Shown here piece after piece: positions 1-5,519 of a stretch of 9,759 nucleotides of DNA. This stretch comes from Caulobacter sp. (GTDB lineage Bacteria; Pseudomonadota; Alphaproteobacteria; Caulobacterales; Caulobacteraceae). Under the pieces are notes generated by a model. That model was not told the DNA's origin, did not search any database, and saw only the letters and a program-made list of their open reading frames with translations. The stretch spans positions 1 to 9,759 of the forward strand of contig JAQGIN010000450.1 in the NCBI GenBank assembly GCA_028291125.1. Direction: 5' to 3'. The position numbers and the translations under genes were made by a program. The first letter of the stretch is position 1. Each line of letters begins with the position of its first letter.

Positions 1-1646
1 GGGCTGGCGCAATAGCGGTCGACCTCGCTGGTCATGGCCTGCTTGGCGCGGCCGGTGGTGGTGACCATGAAGGTCACCGCCTGGTCGCGGGTCCAGCGCT
101 TGTGGTGCAGGCCGGTGTCGACCACCAGCCGGCAGGCGCGGAACTGCTGGGCCTGCAGATAGCCGAGCTGGCCGAAGGGGTCGCCGTCGTAATAGCCCAT
201 CTCGTCGGCCAATTGCTCGGCGTACAGCGCCCAGCCCTCGACGAAGGCGTTGAAGCCCATGGTCGAGATGATCAGCGGGATCTCGTTGGCGCGCTCGGCC
301 AGATAGGCCCCCTGCCAGGCGTGGCCCGGAATGGCCTCGTGGGTGGTCAGGGTCGGCAGGGTGAACTTCGGCCAATTGCCGATGTTCATCAGGTTGATGT
401 AGTAGATCGCCGGGCGCGAGCCATCCAGCGAGGCGAAGTTCATATAGCCCTGGGGCGCGCCGGCCTGGATCTCCTTGGGCACCGCCTTGACCTGGACATT
501 GGCGTTCAGCTTCATCTTCGACAGCTTGGGCATCAGCAGCCGGATCGCGGCGATTCGGTCGTTGAGATAGGCCAGCACCTGCGCCCGGCCGGCCTCGCTG
601 TCGGGGTACAGGAAGCGGGGGTCCTTGGTCAGGGCGCTCATCCGCTCGCCGACCGTACCCTGGCTCAGGCCCTGGGCCTTGAGGATGGCGTCCATGCGGG
701 CGCCGATCGCCGCGCCCTGGTCGAGGCCCATCTGGTGGATCTCGTCGGCGGTCATGGTGGTGGTGGTGCCGTTCTTCAGCGCCCAGTCGTAATAGGCGGC
801 GCCGTCCGGCAGCTTCCAGACGCCGGCCTGGTCGGTGGCCTTGGCGCGGGTGGCCTTGAGGGCGGCGATCTGCCGGTCGATGGCCGGGAAGATCGCCGTG
901 GCGACGATGCTCGTGGCCTTGGCCTCGTGGTCGCCGCTCAACCCCTTGGCCTTGGCCCGCTCGGTCAGCGAGCCGACCAGCCGGGTGGCGCCCGGCGCCT
1001 GGGCGCGGAACTCGGCCAGCTGGCCCAAGGCGTTGTCGAGGATGTAGTCCGGCGGGATGACGCCCTTGGCGGCGTCCTCGGCGATGCGGGCGTTTTCCTG
1101 ATCGATGGCGACGGCGAAGGCCGCCATCCGCGACAGGTAGGCCGCGACGTCGGCGGCGGCCTCGATGCCGTGCTGGGCGTTGAGGAATTCCGGCACCCCG
1201 GACACCGCGCCGCTTTGCTGGGTGACGATGTACGGATTGGCGCCGTCGCCGCCGTAGCCGAAGCGAGCCCCCTCCGCGCCCATCTTCTGGGCGTAGAGCA
1301 CGCTGTCATAGATCGTCACGTCGCGGCCCTTGAGGCCGGCGCGGTCGATCGCCGACAGGCGCTGGACCCGCGCGGCGTAGGCCGCCAGCGCGGCCTTGCG
1401 GCCGGCGGCGGAATAGTCCGACAGCCTGGCCTTGAGCCCAGCGCGCGGTCCCTTGTCGAGGCCCAGCGAGGTCGCCAGCTCGGGCGAGGCGGTCAGGATC
1501 TCCTCGACGAAGGCGTCCAGCAGGGCGGCCAGGCGCGGATCGGCGACGGGCTTGCCGGAGTCTTGGGCCAGGGCCAGGTCGCCCAGCGGGGCGAGGACGC
1601 CGAGCGCGGCGGCGCTCAGAAGCAGATGGCGGCGGGTGGGGATCAT
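1..1646 (-). CDS. DUF885 family putative metallopeptidase, Tat-exported, 3' end outside window
   Basis: Partial gene: 548 codons are visible and the C-terminus lies beyond the left edge; as I recall, family members are about 600 residues, so little is missing. The N-terminus has a twin-arginine signal (TRRHLLL at residues 4-10, a hydrophobic stretch, then a likely cleavage site after LALA, residue 27), so the protein is probably exported folded to the periplasm. Residues 436-442 read HEAIPGH, the hallmark HExxPGH motif of DUF885, and EGWALYAE follows at 470-477; together these resemble the metal ligands and catalytic Glu of gluzincin peptidases. The substrate is unknown. The ATG at 1646 was chosen because it puts the Tat signal at the start; the upstream GAGAG is only a modest ribosome site. 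The gene follows the dksA terminator on the same strand, so it should have its own promoter. Confident on family, not on reaction. Confidence 0.9.
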   Translation of the reverse strand, partial: MIPTRRHLLLSAAALGVLAPLGDLALAQDSGKPVADPRLAALLDAFVEEILTASPELATSLGLDKGPRAGLKARLSDYSAAGRKAALAAYAARVQRLSAIDRAGLKGRDVTIYDSVLYAQKMGAEGARFGYGGDGANPYIVTQQSGAVSGVPEFLNAQHGIEAAADVAAYLSRMAAFAVAIDQENARIAEDAAKGVIPPDYILDNALGQLAEFRAQAPGATRLVGSLTERAKAKGLSGDHEAKATSIVATAIFPAIDRQIAALKATRAKATDQAGVWKLPDGAAYYDWALKNGTTTTMTADEIHQMGLDQGAAIGARMDAILKAQGLSQGTVGERMSALTKDPRFLYPDSEAGRAQVLAYLNDRIAAIRLLMPKLSKMKLNANVQVKAVPKEIQAGAPQGYMNFASLDGSRPAIYYINLMNIGNWPKFTLPTLTTHEAIPGHAWQGAYLAERANEIPLIISTMGFNAFVEGWALYAEQLADEMGYYDGDPFGQLGYLQAQQFRACRLVVDTGLHHKRWTRDQAVTFMVTTTGRAKQAMTSEVDRYCAS

Positions 1647-1685
1647 CGTCTGGGGCTCTCGAAGGGGCGGCGGGACGGGACGCGC

Positions 1686-1714
1686 CGCGACCGAGGCTTC
1701 GAAGCCAGGTCGCG
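1686..1714. repeat. Imperfect palindrome in the leader of the DUF885 gene
   Basis: A perfect 12-base palindrome, GGCTTCGAAGCC (1695-1706), is flanked by complementary 7-base arms CGCGACC (1686-1692) and GGTCGCG (1708-1714), with a 2-base and a 1-base interruption. It lies about 40-68 bases upstream of the start codon. There is no T-tract, so it is not an intrinsic terminator. It could be an operator for a dimeric repressor or an mRNA hairpin; the function is unknown. Confidence 0.5.
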
Positions 1715-1820
1715 TCGGCGCGGCCGGCAAAAGATCACCATATCGCGCGTTAGAAAAGCACGGATGTGCGCCACGCTCCGCCGCCAAGGGCAAAGCGCTC
1801 CAAATCCCATCGCTGGAATG

Positions 1821-1853
1821 AAAAAACGGCTCCACACGTCAGCGTGGAGCCGT
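1821..1853 (-). terminator. Rho-independent terminator of dksA
   Basis: Read on the minus strand, a perfect 9-base stem (CGGCTCCAC / GTGGAGCCG, 1844-1852 and 1827-1835) encloses an 8-base loop and is followed directly by six T residues (1821-1826 complement). It starts about 31 bases after the dksA stop. Stem, loop and T-run fit a classical intrinsic terminator and separate dksA from the DUF885 gene. Confidence 0.9.
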
Positions 1854-1883
1854 ACAGGACGTCCGATCCTTGCGGATCAAAGG

Positions 1884-2312
1884 TCAGTCGTCGCGGTGAA
1901 CCCGCTCGCGGCGTTCGTGGCGTTCCTGGGCTTCGAGGCTCAGGGTCGCCGTCGGCCGAGCGTCCAGACGGGCCAGACCGATCGGTTCGCCGGTTTCCTC
2001 GCAGTAGCCGTAGGAACCGTCTTCGATGCGGCGAAGCGCCTGGTCGATCTTAGAGATGAGCTTTCGTTGACGGTCTCGGGTGCGTAGTTCAAGAGCCCGA
2101 TCCGTTTCCGAGGACGCGCGATCAGCAAGATCGGCGTGGTTCTCGGTTTCCTTTTGGAGATGCGACACCGTCTCGCGAGATTCGCGGAGGATGTCCTCTT
2201 TCCAGCTTAGAAGCTTCTGCTTGAAATACTCAAGCTGACGCTCGTTCATGAAGGGCTCGTCGTCCGACGGACGATAACCAGCCTCTCCGACAAGAACAGT
2301 GGCCGTTTGCAT
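1884..2312 (-). CDS. dksA: RNA polymerase-binding transcription factor DksA, zinc-cysteine-poor type
   Basis: 142 residues. DksA works with ppGpp in the secondary channel of RNA polymerase to reset transcription of rRNA and amino-acid genes during the stringent response. The helical coiled-coil with the tip motif D61-L-A-D64-R-A66 matches the D-x-x-D-R-A tip needed for activity in E. coli DksA. The C-terminal globular part keeps the family core (GSYGYCEETGEPIGLARLDA from residue 99, then RPTATL), but the four-cysteine zinc finger C-x2-C-x17-C-x2-C is C104-x2-T107-x17-S125-x2-A128, so only one cysteine is left. The start at 2312 is supported by GAGG five bases upstream and by alignment of the N-terminus with E. 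coli DksA; the internal Met22 would remove conserved sequence. It has its own promoter and terminator and is therefore probably monocistronic. Confidence 0.95.
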   Translation of the reverse strand: MQTATVLVGEAGYRPSDDEPFMNERQLEYFKQKLLSWKEDILRESRETVSHLQKETENHADLADRASSETDRALELRTRDRQRKLISKIDQALRRIEDGSYGYCEETGEPIGLARLDARPTATLSLEAQERHERRERVHRDD

Positions 2313-2334
2313 TTACGCCTCACGCCCCGTTGAA

Positions 2335-2354
2335 CCCACCCTGGGTAGGGTGGG
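2335..2354. repeat. Perfect hairpin at the predicted dksA transcription start
   Basis: CCCACCCT (2335-2342), a 4-base spacer GGGT, then AGGGTGGG (2347-2354) form a perfect 8-bp inverted repeat. It lies immediately downstream of the predicted minus-strand -10 box, so the dksA start point falls inside one arm. It may be an operator or a 5'-terminal mRNA hairpin. There is no T-run. Confidence 0.6.
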
Positions 2355-2356
2355 CG

Positions 2357-2384
2357 CTTATACCAAAACAATGGCCGTGTTCAA
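2357..2384 (-). promoter_or_regulatory. Putative housekeeping-sigma promoter of dksA
   Basis: On the minus strand, TTGAAC (2384-2379) and TATAAG (2362-2357) are separated by 16 bases, close to the -35/-10 consensus. Transcription would start near 2350, about 38 bases before the dksA ATG. The -35 box is embedded in a palindrome GTTCA-A-TGAAC (2379-2389), which may be an operator. Confidence 0.6.
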
Positions 2385-2439
2385 TGAACCTCGCGTGAGC
2401 AGGGTCGTCATGCCACGGACATGAACACCGGTTTGGCGA

Positions 2440-2868
2440 TCAACCGGCGCGCCGGGATTGCTCAAGCTTGGCCATCTCGACCGCCGCCCGGGTCTCGATT
2501 TCATTCAAGATATCCTCGAGACCGGGGTCCTCGGTGGCCTCGCGCTGCTCGCGCACGGCCCGGCTCAAGCGCTCCAGCGTGGCCGGCGACAGGTCGCCGT
2601 CCAGCAGCGCCACTTTCACCTCGCCCAGCACGTCGAGAATCTTGTCGGCCCGGCGCACCGCGCGGCGGCGGCGCTCCAGCGGATCGCCCACCGCTTGCAG
2701 GGCCAGCAGGGCGTCCAGCGATCCGACCCCGCCGACGGCGCCGGCCTGAGCGACGCTTCCGCCGCCGCTGGCGGCGCCGACCGACGGCAGCGAAAATCCG
2801 CTTCCACCGGAAGCTTTGGCCCGGGGAGCTCCGCTGGCGCCGACTCCGCTCGTGCTCGAGACCTTCAT
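2440..2868 (-). CDS. fliX: Flagellar assembly checkpoint regulator FliX
   Basis: 142 residues starting MKVSST. In Caulobacter FliX is a trans-acting partner of the sigma-54 activator FlbD that couples assembly of the early basal body to class III/IV flagellar transcription. The first ~48 residues are Gly/Ala/Ser-rich and low in complexity; the rest (SLDALLALQ onwards, charged and strongly helical) is the conserved portion. I place the start at 2868 rather than at an in-frame ATG at 2904, because MKVSS followed by GAPRAK is how I recall the Caulobacter protein beginning and the added 12 residues look unrelated. The gene diverges from flgI, an arrangement recalled from Caulobacter. A CtrA-like box lies about 60 bases upstream. 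It ends 127 bases before the dksA start. The identification rests on recalled similarity plus context. Confidence 0.9.
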   Translation of the reverse strand: MKVSSTSGVGASGAPRAKASGGSGFSLPSVGAASGGGSVAQAGAVGGVGSLDALLALQAVGDPLERRRRAVRRADKILDVLGEVKVALLDGDLSPATLERLSRAVREQREATEDPGLEDILNEIETRAAVEMAKLEQSRRAG

Positions 2869-2927
2869 GGCGACAGCCCGCTCCCACACGCTACGGCCCG
2901 ACATTGCGACGCGCCGCTTGCGGTATG

Positions 2928-2943
2928 GTTAATGCCGGGCAAA
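2928..2943 (-). promoter_or_regulatory. Candidate CtrA-binding box upstream of fliX
   Basis: On the minus strand this reads TTTG-N7-TTAAC against the CtrA consensus TTAA-N7-TTAAC, seven of nine positions. It sits about 60 bases upstream of fliX, where a class II flagellar promoter would be. The first half-site is imperfect, so binding is an inference. Confidence 0.4.
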
Positions 2944-2979
2944 AACTGCCGAAACAACTGTGGCATCTCGGCGCTGCCG
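2938..2979. promoter_or_regulatory. Paired FlbD (ftr-like) enhancer repeats
   Basis: Two elements share CTGCCGAAA (2946-2954 and 2974-2982), 28 bases apart. Each contains a small inverted repeat: GGCA-AAAAC-TGCC (2938-2950) and CGGC-GCT-GCCG (2969-2979). They lie about 32-73 bases upstream of the sigma-54 -24 element of flgI, an enhancer-like distance, and resemble the Caulobacter ftr sites bound by FlbD as I recall them. The first copy overlaps the CtrA-like box of fliX, which would let FlbD repress fliX while activating flgI. Confidence 0.5.
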
Positions 2980-3010
2980 AAATTCTCCCTGATTTCCTTG
3001 GGCTTTTTTC

Positions 3011-3026
3011 TGGCCCGCTTCTCGCA
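3011..3026 (+). promoter_or_regulatory. Sigma-54 promoter of the flgI operon
   Basis: TGGCCCG-CTTC-TCGCA matches the sigma-54 consensus TGGCACG-N4-TTGCA at 10 of 12 defined positions, with the essential GG and GC dinucleotides exactly 10 bases apart. Transcription would start near 3037, about 30 bases before the flgI ATG. Sigma-54 control is expected for class III flagellar genes in Caulobacter. Confidence 0.7.
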
Positions 3027-3065
3027 TGACGGCAGCCGGGGACATGCCCCAGGTGCAGGACATCC

Positions 3066-4190
3066 ATGCGTCGTTCATTTTTTAGCTCGCTGAGCCTCGG
3101 TGTCGCCGGGCTCGCCCTGGCCGCCGCGGCCCTGACCGCCAGCCCGGTCCTGGCCAGCTCGCGCATCAAGGACATCGTCGCCTTCGAGGGCGTGCGCGAG
3201 AACCAGCTGATCGGCTACGGCATCGTCGTCGGCCTCAATGGCAGCGGCGACTCGCTGCGCAACGCTCCGATGACCAAGCAGAGCCTCGAGGCCATGCTTG
3301 AGCGCCAGGGCGTCAATGTCCGCGACGGCAATCTCAACACCAAGAACACCGCCGCGGTGATGGTGACCGCCAACCTGCCGCCGTTCTCGGCCCCCGGCTC
3401 GCGGCTCGACGTCTCGGTGGCGACGCTGGGCGACGCCCGCAGCCTGCTGGGCGGCACCCTGCTGGTCACCTCGCTGCAGGGCGCCGACGGCCAGACCTAC
3501 GCCGTGGCCCAGGGCACGGTGCAGACCGGCTCAGTCTCGGCCGGCGGGGCCTCGGGCTCGTCGATCACCAAGGGCGTGCCGACCGCCGGCCGGATCGCCG
3601 CTGGCGGCATCATCGAGCGCGAGACCGGCTTCCAGATGGTCAATATGGGCGAGCTGCGCATGACCCTGCGCAATCCCGACTTCACCACCTCGCGCCGCAT
3701 CGCCGACGCCATCAACGCCAAATTCCCGCGCAGCGCCCAGGCCCAGAACCCGACCATCGTCGCCGTCCGCCCGCCGCCCGGCCAGGACATGATCAGCTTC
3801 GTCACCGCCATCGAAGGCATCGAGGTCGAGCCGGACTCGCCGGCCAAGGTGGTGATCGACGAGGTGGCCGGGGTGATCGTCATGGGCGACGACGTCCGCA
3901 TCAGCCAAGTGGCCATCGCCCAGGGCAATCTGACCATCTCGGTTCAGGAAAGCCCGGCCGTCAGCCAGCCGGCCCCGTTCAGCCAGGGCCAGACGGCGGT
4001 GGTTCCCCAGTCCAACGTCACCGTCAACGAGGAGACCGGCAAGAAGCTGCTGACCCTCGGCGGCGGGGCCTCGCTGAAGAGCCTGGTCGGCGGCCTCAAC
4101 GCCCTGGGCGTCACGCCGCGCGACATGATCTCGATCCTCCAGGCGATCAAGGCCTCCGGGGCCTTGCAAGCCGACATCGAGGTGATGTGA
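3066..4190 (+). CDS. flgI: Flagellar P-ring protein FlgI
   Basis: 374 residues, the usual FlgI length. FlgI forms the P-ring, the bushing around the flagellar rod in the peptidoglycan layer. A Sec signal peptide is evident: MRRSF, a hydrophobic stretch (residues 9-25) and a VLA cleavage site after residue 30, so the protein is periplasmic. The mature N-terminus (SSRIKDIVAFEGVRENQLIG, then YGIVVGLNGSGDS) is the family signature, and the C-terminus has the conserved GGGASLKSLVGGLNALGV and MISILQAIKASGALQADIEV segments. The ATG at 3066 has AGGA five bases upstream. It is the first gene of an operon with cheL and flbY: its stop TGA shares its last base with the cheL ATG. Expression is probably from the sigma-54 promoter at 3011-3026 with FlbD as activator. 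Confidence 0.97.
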   Translation: MRRSFFSSLSLGVAGLALAAAALTASPVLASSRIKDIVAFEGVRENQLIGYGIVVGLNGSGDSLRNAPMTKQSLEAMLERQGVNVRDGNLNTKNTAAVMVTANLPPFSAPGSRLDVSVATLGDARSLLGGTLLVTSLQGADGQTYAVAQGTVQTGSVSAGGASGSSITKGVPTAGRIAAGGIIERETGFQMVNMGELRMTLRNPDFTTSRRIADAINAKFPRSAQAQNPTIVAVRPPPGQDMISFVTAIEGIEVEPDSPAKVVIDEVAGVIVMGDDVRISQVAIAQGNLTISVQESPAVSQPAPFSQGQTAVVPQSNVTVNEETGKKLLTLGGGASLKSLVGGLNALGVTPRDMISILQAIKASGALQADIEVM

Positions 4191-4525
4191 TGGTCGCCCT
4201 CGCCTCGCTCGCCAGCCCTTCGATCGACACGCTCAAGGCCCTGGCCGGGACGCCCGCCGCCTCGGCCGCCGAGCTGGCCAAGCGCGGTCAGATCAAGGCC
4301 ACGGCCCAGAAGTTCGAGGCCTCGTTCCTGTCGTCGATGATGCAATCGATGTTCGAGGGCGTGAAGACCGAGGCCCCGTTCGGCGGCGGCGCGGGCGAGG
4401 ACATGTTCCGGTCCCTGCTCACCGAGTCCATCGCCAAGCAAGTGACCAAGGCCGGAGGGATCGGCGTCGCCGACTCCGTGCAGCGCGAAATGTTGAAGCT
4501 TCAAGGTTTGAACCAGGAGTCCTAA
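4190..4525 (+). CDS. cheL: Rod-binding protein CheL (FlgJ N-terminal domain only)
   Basis: 111 residues. Residues ~36-103 (ATAQKFEASFLSSMMQSMFE onward, then GGGAGEDMFRSLLTESIAKQ and GGIGVADSVQ) match the rod-binding domain found at the N-terminus of enterobacterial FlgJ. The muramidase half of FlgJ is absent, so any peptidoglycan opening must be done by a separate enzyme. In Caulobacter the flgI neighbour of this type is called cheL. I take ATG 4190, which overlaps the flgI stop (TGATG) and has GAGGTG five bases upstream; a GTG one codon earlier (4187) is possible but poorly spaced. Its own stop overlaps the flbY start by one base (TAATG). The protein probably acts in the periplasm as a scaffold or cap for rod assembly. 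There is no signal peptide, as in FlgJ, consistent with flagellar type III export. Confidence 0.9.
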   Translation: MVALASLASPSIDTLKALAGTPAASAAELAKRGQIKATAQKFEASFLSSMMQSMFEGVKTEAPFGGGAGEDMFRSLLTESIAKQVTKAGGIGVADSVQREMLKLQGLNQES

Positions 4526-4968
4526 TGGCCATTCACGCCAGCGACGCCGACGACCGCGTCGATCAGTTGATCATTCTCACCAACCGCCTGACGGACCTGA
4601 TCGCCAAGGAGGCCCAGGCCTTCGAGGCGCGGCGGCCGCACGAGGCGGCGCAATATGTCGACGAGACGGCCAAGCTGGCCAATCTGTACCGCCACGAGTC
4701 GCTGCGCGTGCGGCACAATCCGGAGCTGATCTCCGGGGTGTCGGCCGAGAAGCGCCGCCGCCTGGTGCGCGCCACCGAGGCCTTCGACGCCGTCCTGGCC
4801 CGCCAGGGCCGCGCCATCGAGGCGGCCAAGACCATCACCGAGGGCCTGGTTCGCGTCGTCGCCGAGGAGATCGCCGGTCAACGCGGCAGCGGCGTCGGCT
4901 ACGGCCCCAGCGCTCGCAACGCCAACGCCAACACGGCCACCGCCCTGACCCTCAACCGGCAGGCCTAG
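4525..4968 (+). CDS. flbY: Flagellar protein FlbY (FlgN-like helical protein)
   Basis: 147 residues. The first ~115 residues are charged and helical with heptad-like spacing (DDRVDQLIILTNRLTDLIAK at about 9-28, and AEKRRRLVRATEAFDAVLAR later), followed by a disordered Asn/Ala/Gly-rich tail. Size and helical character resemble FlgN-type export chaperones of the hook-filament junction proteins, but I see no diagnostic motif and that role is inferred. The symbol follows the Caulobacter flgI-cheL-flbY order. ATG 4525 overlaps the cheL TAA by one base and has AGGAG five bases upstream, so translation is probably coupled. There is no signal peptide or membrane segment; the protein is likely cytoplasmic. 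No clear T-run terminator follows. Confidence 0.8.
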   Translation: MAIHASDADDRVDQLIILTNRLTDLIAKEAQAFEARRPHEAAQYVDETAKLANLYRHESLRVRHNPELISGVSAEKRRRLVRATEAFDAVLARQGRAIEAAKTITEGLVRVVAEEIAGQRGSGVGYGPSARNANANTATALTLNRQA

Positions 4969-5011
4969 ACCGCAAGGATCGGGTGGCGGCGGCGGGCGGG
5001 ATCGGCGACAT

Positions 5012-5036
5012 CGGCGGCTCGAAACCGGAGCCGCCG
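5012..5036 (+). repeat. Hairpin covering the ribosome-binding site of the DUF1203 gene
   Basis: CGGCGGCTC (5012-5020), a 7-base loop, and GAGCCGCCG (5028-5036) form a perfect 9-bp stem ending two bases before the ATG at 5039. The only Shine-Dalgarno-like GGAG (5027-5030) is in the loop end and right arm, so folding would hide it. No T-run follows, so it is a weak candidate for terminating the flgI operon. Confidence 0.55.
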
Positions 5037-5038
5037 CC

Positions 5039-5503
5039 ATGACCCTCGCCATCTCGCCCCTGCCGCTGGACGCCTTCTCGCCGCTGTTCGACCTCGACGA
5101 CGCGGCCCTCGCCGCCCTGGGGGCGCGCCGCGTCGTCGTCGACGCCAAGCCGGGCTATCCGTGCCGCATCACTCTCGACGACGCCGAGGTCGGCGAGACG
5201 GTGTTGTTGATCAATTACGAGCACCAGCCGGCCAACACCCCGTTCCGGGCCGCCCACGCCATCTATGTGCGCCAGGCGGCGCGAGCGGCCTGGCGCGGCG
5301 ACGCCGTCCCGCCGGCCCTGGCCCGCCGCCTGCTGTCGGTGCGGGCCTTCGACGCCGAGGGCATGATGACCGACGCCGACGTCGTCGACGGCCAGGACCT
5401 GCCCGCCCTGGCCGAGCGCCTGCTGGCCGACCCCGCCGTCGCCTATCTGCACGCCCACTACGCCAAGCCCGGCTGCTACGCCGCCCGCATCGACCGAGCC
5501 TAG
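5039..5503 (+). CDS. DUF1203 domain-containing protein
   Basis: 154 residues, about the size of the DUF1203 family, whose function is unknown. The family-like segments seen are GYPCRITLDDAEVGETVLLI (about 39-58) followed by NYEHQPANTPFRAAHAIYVR (59-78), and near the C-terminus DPAVAYLHAHYAKPGCYAAR. No signal peptide, membrane segment or nucleotide-binding motif is visible, so a soluble cytoplasmic protein is likely. The ATG at 5039 is the one placed so that GGAG lies eight bases upstream, though that site is inside a stable hairpin. It follows flbY by 70 bases on the same strand, and I see no separate promoter, so low-level read-through from the flagellar operon is possible. Its TAG stop overlaps the aidB stop on the other strand. 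Confidence 0.8.
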   Translation: MTLAISPLPLDAFSPLFDLDDAALAALGARRVVVDAKPGYPCRITLDDAEVGETVLLINYEHQPANTPFRAAHAIYVRQAARAAWRGDAVPPALARRLLSVRAFDAEGMMTDADVVDGQDLPALAERLLADPAVAYLHAHYAKPGCYAARIDRA

Positions 5504-5519
5504 ACCCCCAGCGGCTCGG
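5494..5519. repeat. Hairpin over the convergent stop codons of DUF1203 gene and aidB
   Basis: CCGAGCC (5494-5500) and GGCTCGG (5513-5519) form a perfect 7-bp stem with a 12-base loop containing both stop codons. Neither strand has a T-run, so this is at best a weak, possibly bidirectional, termination or pausing structure. Confidence 0.35.

Noticed and set aside
1647..1820. A promoter for the DUF885 gene
   Set aside because: One is expected because the dksA terminator precedes it, but I found no convincing -35/-10 pair with proper spacing on the minus strand.
102..2087. A 661-codon open frame on the plus strand
   Set aside because: It runs antisense through the DUF885 gene and into dksA, both well supported by motifs. 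Its product is a compositionally biased Gly/Arg/Val/Leu protein without recognisable domains, typical of high-GC shadow frames.
2379..2389. GTTCAATGAAC near dksA as a LexA box
   Set aside because: It is an inverted repeat with a 1-base centre, not the direct repeat with 7-base spacing used by alphaproteobacterial LexA.
2951..2979. TGGCATCTCGGCGCTGC as the flgI sigma-54 promoter
   Set aside because: The GG and GC pairs are not 10 bases apart; the element at 3011-3026 is a much better match.
3003..3010. T-run before flgI as an intrinsic terminator
   Set aside because: No adequate GC stem precedes the T6; the tract lies between the FlbD-like repeats and the sigma-54 promoter.
2954..3010. An IHF site between the FlbD-like repeats and the sigma-54 promoter
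   Set aside because: The tract is relatively AT-rich, as expected for DNA bending, but no stretch matches the IHF consensus well enough.
2458..3093. Plus-strand open frames opposite fliX
   Set aside because: They lie antisense to fliX and cross the fliX-flgI promoter region; fliX is supported by sequence and context.
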